This document shows, piece by piece, positions 1-11,422 of a stretch of DNA of 64,000 nt. Origin of the DNA: Chiridota heheva (Eukaryota; Echinodermata; Holothuroidea; Apodida; Chiridotidae); contig JAIGNY010002025.1 of the NCBI GenBank assembly GCA_020152595.1, positions 539,001 through 603,000 of the forward strand, read 5' to 3'. The notes under the pieces are model-generated. The model searched no databases and was not told the DNA's origin. It saw only the letters and a program-made list of their open reading frames with translations. Numbering within the stretch: position 1 is the stretch's first letter; every line of letters begins with the position of its first letter. A program made the translations under genes and the position numbers.

Positions 1-130
1 ACAGACCAAAGTGGGGGAGGGGGAGGACAGACCAAAGAGGGGGATGGGGCAGGACAGACCAAAGAGGGGGAGGGTGGGACAGACTAAAGCGGGGGAGGGG
101 CGGGACAGACCAGAGGGGCAGGTCAAAAGA
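1..130. repeat. G-rich minisatellite, ~26 bp unit, array edge
   Basis: Copies beginning ACAGACCAAAG start at 1, 27, 54, 79 and 105, each followed by a purine tract of G runs. The array begins at the window edge, so it probably continues to the left. It lies on the 3' side of the TK2-like exon at 370-530, probably inside the following intron. Confidence 0.8.
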
Positions 131-369
131 ATGGCGGGTCAGGCTGCCCATCTGAAACAGCAAAGCTAGGGCACTGCAGAATGAATTTGATATAGAGAAA
201 AACTCAACACAACATACTTCAAATTTATTGTGTAAACAGTAAACATGAAAAGATCAATGCATTTAATGTTTAGAAATAAACTTATATGAAAAATTGATGG
301 AAGAAAACAGTGTTTCAATTTTGTTTTATACCAATGTAAAACTCTGACACAAATATCAATTATACATAC

Positions 370-530
370 AATGACAGGGGCTGGTAGTGAAAACTTAGAC
401 TTGTTAATGAGCCACTCCTCGTGCCTGTCATGAATTTCTTGTAGGTAGCTGAGAGGAATTCCTGTCTCTTCTTTGCGACACCTCTGCTTTATCCTTTGAT
501 GACACAATTCTGGAGTTGATTTCAGATAGA
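370..530 (-). CDS. TK2: TK2-like exon: LID region and HEEWLI segment
   Basis: The acceptor AG lies at 532-531 and the donor GTATGT starts at 369. The exon is 161 bp and begins with two bases that complete a Val codon begun by the last G of the previous exon. It reads VYLKSTPELCHQRIK, then the Arg-rich LID, then IPLSYLQEIHDRHEEW and LPAPVI, and ends in phase 0. The remaining C-terminal exon must lie left of position 1. Nothing like it is seen in 1-369. Confidence 0.9.
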
Positions 531-3500
531 CTATAAACGTAGAAAGATATTAGTAAAAAACAAAAGTTAACAAAGATGATTATATATAATAGCCAACAAA
601 TTTACATAAAAGTATTGTTGTGGCAATGCAAAAGCTGCCTCTGTCATTTACAAGTAACTCCTATCTAAAAGTCAATGGGAGTGACAGAGAAACGTGGGGA
701 ACAAGAGGCAGAAAAACAAAAACCAGCCAAAATCTCTTCAACACATTTTTCATGTCTGAGGGTGGGGTGAAAGGCAAATACCCCTCTCTCCAGCAAATAA
801 TTAGAATCATGCCCTACACCAACTAAACTGTTAGGCAAAGCATGGGCTCAACATATAATCACATGTTCGGGTGATTTTGAAAATTTTGGCAGTTATTACA
901 TTAATAAAGAACATTTGCAAGCAAGGGAAAAACAGAGCTGGTCAATTTAGTTATTCCCTTATACTAGCAAACTTGTACCTCTGGGAACTTCTTAAACTAT
1001 TTTTGTCATTTAAATTATACTAAAACACCTCCAATGCAACAAGTATTTAATTCAAATTGTTTGATTAATTTCCACACTAATGATGAGAATTTAACAAAGC
1101 TTTACATTCAGATAAAAAGATAATTGGTGGAGAAACAAATAAAAGAAAAATAAGGTAAGGAAAACTTATATAAACAGGACAAAATTATGAGCATGCAATG
1201 ACTTTTGCATCTTTTACTGCAGTACACTTTCTCTTTGATCTTGTTCATTCTTTCAGAAGCTTTTAATATTTTCACTCTTAAAAAAACATTTTGTTGATTA
1301 AAGAACATTGATGACCATATTTGCTGAATAGGCATTTAATCTCATTCAATACAAATGTAATATAACACCATGGCAACCTTAATATGTACAACAAATTAAA
1401 CTTGATGCAGAAAATACTTAAAAATCCAGATGCCATTCCACCTGCAATCAAGATAACATTCAACCATATGACCTGCCAAACCGTCCCACATGCCATCCTT
1501 CCCTGTACCACGTGCCATACCACCCTGTCCCCCATCCCATCCCTCCTTGTACCAAGTGCCCCACACACCATTTCATGCTATTCCACCCTGTCCCACATGC
1601 CATCTCACTGAAATCCAAACGACTTTCATTACATGTCATCCTGTACCAAATGCCATGTCCCACATATCATCCCACCCTGTCCCCATGCCATCCCAGCCTG
1701 TCATAAATGCCATAATACCACTTTATTTCACATACCATGCCATCCTGTCTCACATGCCATCCCTCCGTTGTACATATCCCACATTTCTTGGAACCCTATT
1801 CCACATGCCACCCTGTTCCACATGCCATCTGATTCTGTCCCATATTTCACTCCAACCTGTCCCCCATGCCATCAAAAATCTACCAATGATTATGCCATAT
1901 TCCACCCGACATTCTTTCCTCCCATCCCTTACTAACTATCGACCCAACATGCCCCATTCACCTACCATCCCCCCATTCACCTGCCATCCTCCATTAATCT
2001 ACCATCCTCCATTCACCTACCTTCCTTTATTCCCAAACATACCCCATTCACCTTCCATCCCTGTTTCACCTACTACCCTTCCCAACTTTTGCCATCCATT
2101 CATCTACCAATTTACTCTTAACCAGTCATGTAACCAACTAATCATTCCAACCTTCAATATACCTTCACTATAACATTCACTCACTCTATTGCAGCACAGC
2201 TCCCCCTCTCTCCCTTCACCATAAATTTAATCTGACACTCCCAATAAAAACAAACCTTACTTTTTTTCTCCTGTATAAACCAAACAGGGCTGATCTATCT
2301 ACCAAATCAGAATAAAAATTCATTGCAGATTAACTTGTGAGTTTATCATAAGTTATCATTATGTTTCCACTCTATTCTAGCGAAATCTTATTGTTTTTCA
2401 CCTATTCATTCTTAAAACAATTGAATTTCATAACAAATTCTATTCAGTCATCAGTTCTATTTATTATTCAACTTTTTTCATCCCAAAACTTTCTAATCAA
2501 GTAAGGAATGCATTTTTTTTTTAAAGCAAGATTTTCTTTTATATAAATTTCTTTTCATAAAAATATCTTGAAATTCCTTTCCTAGGGCAGCAATCTTTTG
2601 TTCCACTGTAGCTGAAGAATGCAAGAGGCTGGACGGACAATAGATGTGGATGGACGATACAGACGCTGTATCCGCTCTTTACCGACTTTTGTTTGTTTGT
2701 TTGATGAGGGCTTAACAGCACCATGACAGGGAGAGTCAAATTGTGCCTAGGAGGTTAGATTATTCTAGAGGTAGGAAGAAAAGAAAACAGGGGGAGATTG
2801 AGAGAAACACAGGATCTGAAAGCCAGAAAGCTGGGATTGAGAGAGGAAGTCAATGGGTAAAGGAAAAAAAGTAGAGAGAGGGGATAATAACTATTGAATC
2901 TTACCGATGTGATCTACTTCAATATTGGCATGTTTCACCAACCATTGAAACCACTCATCAAGGACGACATATTCTGCATCCTCTATCTTTTTACTGTAAA
3001 AAAAAGAAAAGGTAAAACACATACAATGTGTAACTAGGCATTGCAAAGTGATACAAATCCCATTGCCACTGACAGTTGGAATTTAATAAAATTACCCACG
3101 GCTCTCAATAAAGGTGTCAAAAATCTTCCCACGAAAGTTTGTGACAGAAATATCATTAATGTTGTAAATAGATCTTTATATGCTTTTATCTTTTGCAATT
3201 TAATGTTCTATTCATCGCACATTTAAATGGGGGACATTTTTAGAGCACAAATTTACCACATAAACTTCTACTCGAGTAATCTGTAAAAACATTTATAAAA
3301 AATAAAAATTTCTGTAAATGAAAAAGGTAAATAAAAAAATTCTCTAAATGAAAAATAGAAAAAAAAAGATCTTAATGAAAACTATTTTTCTCACTAATTC
3401 CCATTTCCCCCACCTTTGTAACTGCCAGAGGCCTGCCCACTGATTACATGTCTCACCAACAATCACACCTCCCTCTGAAGCATGCACTTTCATCTATCGC

Positions 3501-6500
3501 TAATTCCTCTATCTCCCACTCACAAGGCCCAATCATTTTCTAAAGTACATTCTCCCTCTCCCTTCGTACCAATAACTATATAGAGGCATACCAATTTTTT
3601 TTTTAACAGACTAAATTACATTTCTTATTAGTCAGAGGTTGTGTTAGAATTTGATGTCTGGTGTATTGGTTACGACAAGCCCTTGATTTTCGGCGTAATT
3701 TGTCAATTTGCCGTTGTATGTACAGGGCACTACATAATGTACCGGGCACTGCACGCTAGCAAAGCTTGTAAGTATTGTTCACACACACACACATGTGTAC
3801 AGGCCTGCCTCGCTAAAGTAAATGAAAGTACAATCCTAGCTAATGATATCATTGACAATTGACAGCCTGCATTCAAAACAACATCAAAACTGTCACATAC
3901 AATGTGCATGTATATACTGACTATATATACTAGCCTATATGTTTATGTACAGTACTTGTATGGACATGTTAAATCATTCGGCCGTTGGTCTCGTAGTTGT
4001 GTCATTTTTCTTTCATTTCTGAGTAATTCAAAATTATTTTTGAGTGAAATAAAACTTTCAATCGCATCAGAGGTAAGATTTTCATTTCACTTAATGAAAA
4101 ACTCTGGCGTAAACTTTCACATGCAATATTTAAATTTTACGATGCAGGTACATGTGTTGTAAGAAATTTGAGCTATAGCGTAATATACAACAATTTAATT
4201 GTTAACGCGAACCCTGGTATTAGCTGCATTGTAGTGGGAAACCTAAGGCATTCTAGTTTCTTTCCGACTGTAGAAAGTACAGCTTGCAGCTCTATCTTTA
4301 AAACATCACTTGCACTCATGACATGTTCTCTTCTGACAAACACAGAGTAAGTTTTCTGATGAATTCATCATACAAAATATTTGTGCATATTTGTTATGGA
4401 CAAAGTTTGATATTGCAGATATCAGTTTGGATATGTTAACGAACTTGGTGAAGTCATGAACAAGAGGAAGACTTACGTGACGTGCATATTTTCAACAAAG
4501 CAGTACCGTGCGCTAAATAGGGATCTCTCTAGTAGCTTTACAGGCTTTGAATGAGGTAACTTATGAATATTCAGCATCGATAATTGCACATACGATTGGA
4601 ATGTGAAGGAAAACTTTGCAGGATCTTTGTACATCAAACCCTGGGAAAATGATAAAAGTGAATAGAAAATAATAATATGCAAAATGGAACAGCAATGAAA
4701 TGTGATTCAAATGAAAAGAAGGCCAAATACATGTAGTTTTCAAAAGTATATTTTTGTGAACAAAATGTATGGAGTGCCTAGAGAAATGGGGCAGGGTGGA
4801 TGCAATGAGGGGCAGGGTGGATGCAATGGGGGTGCGAAACAAGGGCCTGCTGCTGCTCTTTCTGTCAAATTGTGTAAATTATGCATCAAGTATGTCTCTT
4901 TGTTATGACTTGTTTTTCTGCCTTTTCAGAATATTCTGATTATGATCTGATGTGGATACCAGAACCAAGAGGTTTTGGGTTCAAATGCTTTTTTCATGAT
5001 TGATTTGCAAAATTTGTATTAAGTGTCATATCATATCATGAAATATCTATTCCATAATATTTACTCATAAGCCACACCCACCATGCAGATCAATAAAAAT
5101 GTTGACAACATTAGCATTTGCACAATAATTAACATGATAATAGCAAGAATGATGCAAAAAACGGCTACTCATTTAATATATTTTAAGAATTTTTCAGTAA
5201 GCCCTGCCTACGAATCAATATGCATGACATCACTACCACAACATTAAAACATATTGTATGTACAGACCATGACCCATCTGTGTACCTACTATAGCATAAA
5301 TCTGATGTATCATTTCATGGGGTACAGTATGGTGCTTACAGTACATCATTTAGCACTTTCACATTAAGCCACGCCCACCATGCATATTAATGACATCTGC
5401 TGATAACATAAACATGTACACAATAATCAACAAAATCATCATGCCCAATATGACCCAAAGGGGAACATACAGTTGCTCATTTATCACTTTTTCAAAATTT
5501 TCACTTTAAGCCCCGCCCACTTATTAATATGCATAAAATCACCACCAAAATCAATTGGGCATATCTATAGACCATGGGCTATCTGTGTTTTAAATATGAC
5601 ATGAAACAAGTTTACTGTTCTTGAGATATCATGTGTAAAAGCTCTTTTCAGCAAAATCATATTAAGCCTCGCTCACTAAGCATATCAATAAAATTCAACA
5701 TTATACATCATGAACATGTACACACTAGCTAACATCATAAATATGCCAAATATGAAACAGAACTTACATGCAGTTCTTAAAATATGAACATTTCAAAATT
5801 TACATCAAGTCCCGCTCACTTATTAATATGCACAACATCACCATCAAAACAATAGGGAACACCTACACACACCCCTAACTCGATTTAAAAAGGGGCAGGG
5901 TGCTAGACTTCTTGAGGAGCACATTAATGTTCGTGCAAAGCGCTGCATCTTTTTGGCGTGGAGTCCAGGGGCCCTTTAAGGCTCAATCCAATAGTAACCA
6001 AGCTCTGGGATTTTAGCTATTATCATACCTCAGAATGAAACTATTCTGACTGATAAGGACCATTCATGAGCCAAACAGGACAATTGCTTACTATGCTATC
6101 ATTCTGTGTTCTGTATCCATGTAAGGTGTTTCATTTATGAGTTTAATTAAGATTATTAAGTTTTTTCTTTTTTTTAATAATACATTTTTTCTCATGAGGG
6201 GCAGGGCGGGCCGCGCCTGTAAAACAGCAAAGCTAGGGGTCTGCATCTACAGATCATGGGCTATCCGTGTACCAAATATGACAATGACACAACTTATTTC
6301 TAGCAAAATAATAATACATATGTGTTACACACAAATTATACACTTTCTTCAAATTATATATCTTCAAATTAACAAAATACTTATCTTGTTTCTAATCCGT
6401 AAATCATTGCATAGAAAAAGGAGACAACTGAAGTGTAATACTTATAATAAGTTTGTTTTCCAAAAACATTATTTTCAACTGGAAAAATTTGTGATAAACA

Positions 6501-8973
6501 ACATAAATGTGTACAAATAGATACCATAAGAAAACCCTTTAAAAACAAAAAGAAAATGATAATTAAAAGAAAATGAAAAGAAAGAAGAAATTATAAGATA
6601 GGCAATTACACACTTGCAAAATATAATTACTGAAAGTTAATCTTAATACACCTTAAATGCCAATTAATTTTGTTTGTACTTTTTTTTTTTTTTAATATAC
6701 AGAATTACGGTTTTATATTTTTTGTATATATAAAATCATCCAGTGAGTTCCAGAGTTTGACTCTTGAGATGGAGATGCACAATTGTTTTTTCCTTGTTCT
6801 TACATATTTTCGTTTGAAATTATTATTTTTGTCTTGTGTTACATCTATTGGATGCCAATGAAAACAAGTTTTGTAGGTTCTCTGGTAATGACATCTGATA
6901 CGTTTTAAACATAAATACTCCTGTAGTAAAGTCTATAATCTTAATTTGTAGAAAGGTTTGTTAGTATGGTCTAAATAATTAGCATTACATACAATTCGAA
7001 TAACCTTTTGTTTTAAGATTAATGGAGTAATATTTGAATTATATGTATTTCCCCAAACATCAGCAACAATAATTAAAATAACGTAGAAAAATTGCACAAT
7101 ATAAAATACAGAGTGCATCTCTTTCAAAACTTAGCTGGCTTTACGAATAATTGCAATACTTTTAGAAAGTTTTTTTGATCAATCAAAAATGTGCTCTTTG
7201 CAGTTTAGATTACGATCTATATATACACACAGAACCATTGTCACATACACTTTCAATATTAAGTTTATTTATAGTAATCTTTAAATCAGAATTTATACGA
7301 CGGTTGATCAATAATTAGTTATGGTTTTATTTATAGTAATCTTTAAATCAGAATTTATACAACGGTTGATAAATAATTAGTTTTGGCAACAATAAGGGAG
7401 TTTAATAACTGCAAATCATACATTCATTAGTTTATAGAGCTCATTACTTATCAATTTACGTAGTGTATAAGTATCCTCATGGAGCAAAAAATGTTTGTGT
7501 CATCTGCAAAGAGTACAATCTTTAACAATCTGGAGACGTTACAAATATCATTAATATATAATAAATAACTTTCATATGACACAAATCCAGTTAACTGTTC
7601 TTGAGATACTGTGTTTACAAGCTCTTTTCAGCAAAATCATATTAAGCCCCGCCCACTATGCATATTAATGATATTCAAAGTTTGTATATCATGAACATGT
7701 ACACACCAGCTGACATAATTATACCAAATAAGAAACAAAACAGACATGTGGTTGTTAAAATATGAACATTTTAAGATTTTTAAATTAGGCCCTGCCTATT
7801 CATTTATATGCATGACATCACCATCAAAAACAATAAGGCACATCTACAGACCATGGGCTATCAGTGTAAGACATGAATCCAGTGTATTGTTCTTGAGATA
7901 TAAGCAGGGCATAGCCATACATGCATGCCATCATGACTGCAAAGGTTCCTGATGCTATCGCATCAGAACCAAAAATGCTTACCAATAAATTATGTCCTCT
8001 ACAATCTTTCCACGTCTCTACAGGTTCTGTGTTGACTTGAACGTCATGGTGTTTGGCTAAATAGTTTAGAAGAGTTGTCTTCCCACATCCAATGTTGCCC
8101 TCAATAGAAATCTTGAATTAGAAACAAAGTATACAACCATCAAGTGGGTGATGAGATAGCTGACGAGACCAGGGCTAATTACAAATCAATTAATGAATTT
8201 TCCAAACAAACAAAATTATTTTAGGGCTGGCAAGATATTGTCCATCTGAATATCAATATCCCTACAGTTATGTGTTTGTGGATGATAATCAGAACTGGAA
8301 AAAATATACGGTTCCCGCCGAAAATGTGAATTCCCCGCAAGATCTTTTTTCGAGAAAAAAGAGAAAGTATATTTCTTTTTTTTAAAAGATTTTTTGAGCA
8401 AGCAACAGTATATAAGTGCTGTAAAAACATCTCCATCTAATGAATAGCAAATTAAATTGCATAAGAGGGGTGCATATGAAGATTAATTCAATTTAATTCC
8501 TGCTTTTGTTATTTCCCACTTGCATTTATTTTTAACAATTACTTATCTTATAAATCTTTATTTTCTTTGCATTTTAAGGAAGAAATTAATTATACAGAAC
8601 TTTTTATACAGAATATGTTTAAAATGTTGAATTCCATGTGAAATTGTTCATAAGAAGATACCAATGGTGTCTCATAATTAAGATATCATCAAACTCAAGT
8701 TTCGGTAATGATATCACAATTATCGTGCTAACCTTAGATTATACTTACTGTTATTTTTTGTGACCATTTGTGCCCCCTGATGATGATTGCTTTGAAAAAC
8801 TGGATGTTGTTGTTGCATTTTCTTTGCCGTGAGCTGCACTGACTTTGTTTACTATATGGTTGAGCTTCATGGCATTGGTTGATAGAGACTGCAGCACCTT
8901 TCCTCTGCTTGGAGTACACAAGGAAATCCCTGACAAGGAACTGGCCATTGCTTGCTTCCTTCGTGGCGAAATC
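370..8973 (-). CDS. TK2: Thymidine kinase 2-like mitochondrial deoxynucleoside kinase (gene span, partial)
   Basis: This gene phosphorylates deoxynucleosides, probably thymidine and deoxycytidine, for the mitochondrial dNTP salvage pathway. Five exons are recognisable: 8973-8749, 8111-7983, 4640-4477, 2993-2905 and 530-370. The last four join in phase to give 181 codons. Seen in order are the P-loop GNIGCGKTT, the NTEPVETW segment with the catalytic Glu, the LERSLFSARY substrate/arginine motif, LDEWFQW, and the LID region with RIKQRCRKEE followed by HEEWLI. The SARY and VEN motifs and the LID sequence fit TK2 better than dCK or dGK. All introns are GT..AG. The C-terminal exon, after LPAPVI, is not in the window. 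The 5' end is uncertain: the most upstream recognised exon has no in-frame Met in the frame that joins the P-loop exon. Introns are loaded with repeats. Family call is firm; TK2 rather than a general dNK is likely. Confidence 0.88.
1380..2660. repeat. Interspersed repeat R1, copy 1 (CCATGCC-rich core plus shared flank)
   Basis: The core (about 1430-1900) is made of degenerate pyrimidine-rich blocks around CCATGCCATCC and CACCCTGTCCC. After it comes a non-repetitive stretch ending with a block around GCAGCAATCTTT and GAGGCTGGACGGACAA. The same order, core then flank, recurs at about 37330-38280, so this is an interspersed repeat about 1 kb long with an internal minisatellite, not only simple sequence. 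Long open frames on both strands come from the repeat and are not believed to be genes. The element class is unknown. This copy lies in a TK2-like intron. Confidence 0.7.
2687..2895 (-). mobile_element. LINE-J 3' end, 5'-truncated copy with (AAAC)n tail
   Basis: On the minus strand this ends in an AAAC-repeat tail (TTTG on the plus strand). It matches the 3' end of the RNase H-bearing LINE at 16550-17732, sharing ATGAGGNCTTAACGGCACC and CAAATTGTGCCT. Other copies lie at 44160-44310 and 49894-50114. Candidate 7-bp target-site duplication TTACCGA lies at 2679-2685 and 2901-2907. The right copy covers the donor site of the TK2-like exon. Confidence 0.75.
2905..2993 (-). CDS. TK2: TK2-like exon: LDEWFQW segment
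   Basis: The 89-bp exon has its acceptor AG at 2995-2994 and donor GTAAGA starting at 2904. It reads KKIEDAEYVVLDEWFQWLV and ends with VDHI plus one base. The phase fits both neighbours: two bases come from the 4477-4640 exon, and its last G joins the TC of the 370-530 exon. A LINE fragment starts within about 10 bp of the donor. Confidence 0.9.
4477..4640 (-). CDS. TK2: TK2-like exon: YVQLSMLNIH and LERSLFSARY segment
   Basis: This 164-bp exon has acceptor TTTTCCCAG just before 4640 and donor GTAAGT starting at 4476. It begins in phase 0 with GLMYKDP and carries SYVQLSMLNIH, then LLERSLFSARYCFVEN. This is the family's substrate-binding and ERS/SARY region. Length and order agree with TK2 without gaps. 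Confidence 0.92.
5027..6283. mobile_element. Helentron/pearl-like element, tandem-repeat part (left of a LINE insertion)
   Basis: Three or more copies of a ~300 bp unit are present, each made of two related ~150 bp halves that both contain ATTAAGCCNCGCC followed by a CATATTAAT-type block. Copies recur every ~295 bp (5070, 5364, 5660). The unit resumes at 7574-7975 after an inserted LINE and is seen again at 38287-39165. Classification as a non-autonomous Helentron-like (HINE/pearl) element is inference from the ~150 bp tandem repeats and the terminal hairpin at the 7975 end. Confidence 0.6.
6284..7573 (-). pseudogene. LINE reverse transcriptase fragment inserted in the tandem-repeat element
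   Basis: Minus-strand translation begins near the reverse-transcriptase active site (YINDI, then LFADDTN). It continues in broken frames through NITPLILKQKVIRIV and DHTNKPFYKLRL to a C-terminal segment with KLWNSLDDFI. This order is standard for the C-terminal half of a non-LTR retrotransposon polymerase. Stops and frameshifts show it is dead. ATATGACA occurs on both sides (6276-6283 and 7574-7581) and is the apparent target-site duplication. The surrounding repeat unit reads on across the gap. A ~62 bp block is duplicated in tandem at 7262-7385. Confidence 0.85.
7262..7385. repeat. Two-copy tandem duplication (~62 bp)
   Basis: The block around TTTATAGTAATCTTTAAATC and CGGTTGATNAATAATTAGTT occurs twice in direct succession with only a few differences. 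It lies inside the dead LINE fragment and probably arose after insertion. Confidence 0.85.
7574..7975. mobile_element. Helentron/pearl-like element, right part with terminal hairpin
   Basis: This continues the 300-bp unit interrupted at 6283. It ends at 7942-7975 with sequence that folds, on the minus strand, as GGTTCTGATGC / GATA loop / GCATCAGGAACC, an ~11 bp stem with one bulge. The same hairpin end is found at about 39138-39167. The boundary lies only a few bases from the donor of the TK2-like P-loop exon. Confidence 0.65.
7983..8111 (-). CDS. TK2: TK2-like exon: P-loop
   Basis: The exon is 129 bp, exactly 43 codons, in phase 0 at both ends. The acceptor AG is at 8113-8112 and the donor GTAAGC starts at 7982. 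It reads ISIEGNIGCGKTTLL, which holds the Walker A nucleotide-binding loop, then NTEPVETWKDCRGHN, which holds the conserved EP Glu and the RGHN segment of deoxynucleoside kinases. Confidence 0.95.
8749..8973 (-). CDS. TK2: TK2-like N-terminal exon, reading frame uncertain
   Basis: The acceptor TTGTGTTAG precedes 8973 and the donor GTAAGT starts at 8748. Two frames are open. The frame that joins the P-loop exon directly ends HKWSQKIT and runs from the acceptor without stop, but contains no Met, so the start would be in an upstream exon. The other frame has an ATG at 8948 in good context and gives MASSLSGISLCTPSRGKVLQ, rich in Ser/Thr/Lys/Arg like a mitochondrial presequence. It reaches a stop after NGHKK at a run of six A (8759-8754). 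One extra A there would join it to ITISIEGNIG. A homopolymer sequencing error or an unusual upstream start are both possible. Confidence 0.65.
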
Positions 8974-9139
8974 CTAACACAAAAATTAAATTTATTAGAC
9001 ACGATACAATTGTTAAGTTCAAGGAGACAAAAAGTATGTTTTTCCCCTTCTTTGCTAAATAACTATTGCTATGATAGAAGCAAATAATCTCAAGTCACTT
9101 GCCCATATTTTGTAATTTCATAAATGACATCATCAACAT

Positions 9140-9310
9140 TTCTTAGATTAGTTCAGTGGTCTTGAAAGCAAGTTTATCTTGTATGAAAAAGGACTTTAAG
9201 AGAAATAAAAGTGGTGAAGAACCTACAGTACTTTAACTTCCTATTCCGATCAGGAGATATTAACATTTAAAGCAGTCTTATCTATGTAGAAATGACTGGT
9301 GTAAGTTACT
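9140..9310 (+). repeat. Fragment of MITE-A
   Basis: ATTAGTTCAGTGGTC followed by a block with AAAGGACTTTAAGAG resembles the left terminal inverted repeat of the complete element at 59623-60062. Only one end is recognisable. Other fragments lie near 19455-19640, 27590-27700, 43150-43250 and 55790-55880. Confidence 0.55.
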
Positions 9311-10529
9311 GTTAGTCTACTGTGGCCAGTTGGTGCCCTCATCCTCACATTCTTAACAATTCTTAATGTATTTTAAAGAAAATTTATTTTAACTTTTTCA
9401 CTATTTGAATTATCTTTCCTTGGAACTTTCTTCAGGTGGGAAATAACAATTACCTACAAGTTTCTGTTTTGCTACTTTCCTGACATACTGTACTGCCAAA
9501 CACGACATCAATGTTGTTATAGTTCAACTCATGGCAATGCAAAAACCAACTGACTGGTTTCATTTTAAAAGCAATTTTATTTTTGTCATATTTGATCATT
9601 TCAAGTGTAATTTAAAGATTTTCTTGAAGTCTACTAATTTTTAGCTTAAAGCTGTTTACCTCTAAGTTGTTGATGATCGTTTCCATGACAACCAAATCTG
9701 GCCAAATTTAGAAAAAAGCATTATAAATATTTAGACATGTTACTTTACCACTGCTATTAAGTATATTATTGTTCTGTACAATATTCTCTTCTAACTTAAA
9801 AAAAATTAATGATTGATTATATGACATCGTTAAAGATTTGATTTAATTGACATAGTTAAAGTGTAGACAAACCATAACATACACTAAATTTGGAAAAGTT
9901 GGACAAGTGCGTTTAAAATCAAAATTTGCTAAATTTGACTTAAATGCAGTTTTGAAACTAAATAAGCTGTGTTTTTTGGCAAATGGTTTAGACATGTATA
10001 GAAATAGCATTTAAGGACATAGTTTGGTTTGTTGATGTTTAACGGCACCGCGACAGTCAATTTAAGGACATAATAAATAATGGAAAAATCCAATTAATGA
10101 CCTAAATAATTAATTAACATTGACTAAAAAGTGAGGCAATTCACTGATTGGGTCAAAGTGTGCAAATCTGATATAATTTTAGTGTGCTTCACATACATAA
10201 TTAGGGCTGACAGTTGTAAGTTTCTAGCTAAAATGTGTGTATAATTTAAATAACAAACATACATAATTAAAAAAACATTAATAATCATGTGAAATTAATT
10301 GGAATTTCACACATTTTGGACTATTTACTTATTACGACAATGTTCAAAACTAGATGCATTTAATTTGTTTGAATGAACTTGTAATATTCCATTAAAATGT
10401 TGAAATAATACAAATATTTAACTACTAATTAGCTCTTAATGAATTAATTATAAATATTAATCAAAATGTTTAAAGTATGAGCATAAAATGCATAATTTTT
10501 TATGAAAAATGAAAAAAATAAAATATGAA

Positions 10530-11150
10530 ACAAAAAATATCTTTATTTAATCAAAAGTTAAGTTTCTCTCAGCAATATCATTACTAAATAAATTATACAC
10601 ATAGATCAAGACAATTCATAATGGCACACACGCAATAACAGTGTACTTGCAATGTTCGGTGGATCAATAAATAAAAACTCTGGCACTTGCATGAAAACAT
10701 AAATAAATAACAGGCCATAGGCCAAGGTGGCTGCAAGTGATTGTTATGAAAGTTTAAACTTAAAAAAACACACAGTAGCAGCGAAGGCCTACCCACAATA
10801 TGTTCAGTTCATTAAGAAATGTTTTAACTCTCCTAAAAAAAGAGCTGCACAGTGATTGTTGGAAAATGAATTTTTTAAAATCAAAAGTTAATTTTCTTTT
10901 AGCAATGATAGTATTTAACAAATCATACGCATAGATCAAGAAATTCATGATGGTACATCGGCGTACCTGCCATGTTCAGTTGATCGAGAAATGATAAATC
11001 CCCACCCCCACTCAAAAAAAACAAAAAAAAAACAGGCCCTAGGCCTTGGCGAAGCTTAAAACAGCAACAGAGATTGTGCTTTTTTGATTAAAAAAAAATC
11101 TTGATTTACAGTAGGCTAAGTAAATGTAAATTTCCTTTCAGCAATATTTA
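10530..11150. repeat. Degenerate direct repeats, ~300 bp unit
   Basis: Blocks beginning ATCAAAAGTTAA with CAGCAATATC, ACATAGATCAAGA and, further on, CAGGCCATAGGCC recur at about 10550, 10870 and, less clearly, 11090. No gene is seen in 9310-11400. Confidence 0.55.
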
Positions 11151-11422
11151 GGAATTTGAATTCGAGATGGTCCACACACAATAACTTAACATAAATAGTT
11201 ACTTAACCAGAGTGGGCCTACACTACAGATTGCAGTTGAAAATGGCTGCTACAGTACTGCTACTACCTGACTACACACAGTGTAATCAATTGTGTACACT
11301 ACACTAAATTAGTTACATTACGAAGGTACTAGTACAGTACTGCATCATGTATGCTGAAATCCAGGCAGGCATCGGCTTAAATTTACTCTAAACCAGCTGA
11401 TAAATCATTTAATTAAGCTTAC

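Noticed and set aside
1490..2173. 227-codon Pro/His/Cys-rich frame on the plus strand
   Set aside because: It follows the CCATGCC repeat; the homologous repeat at 37330-38280 does not keep the same frame, so there is no selection for coding.
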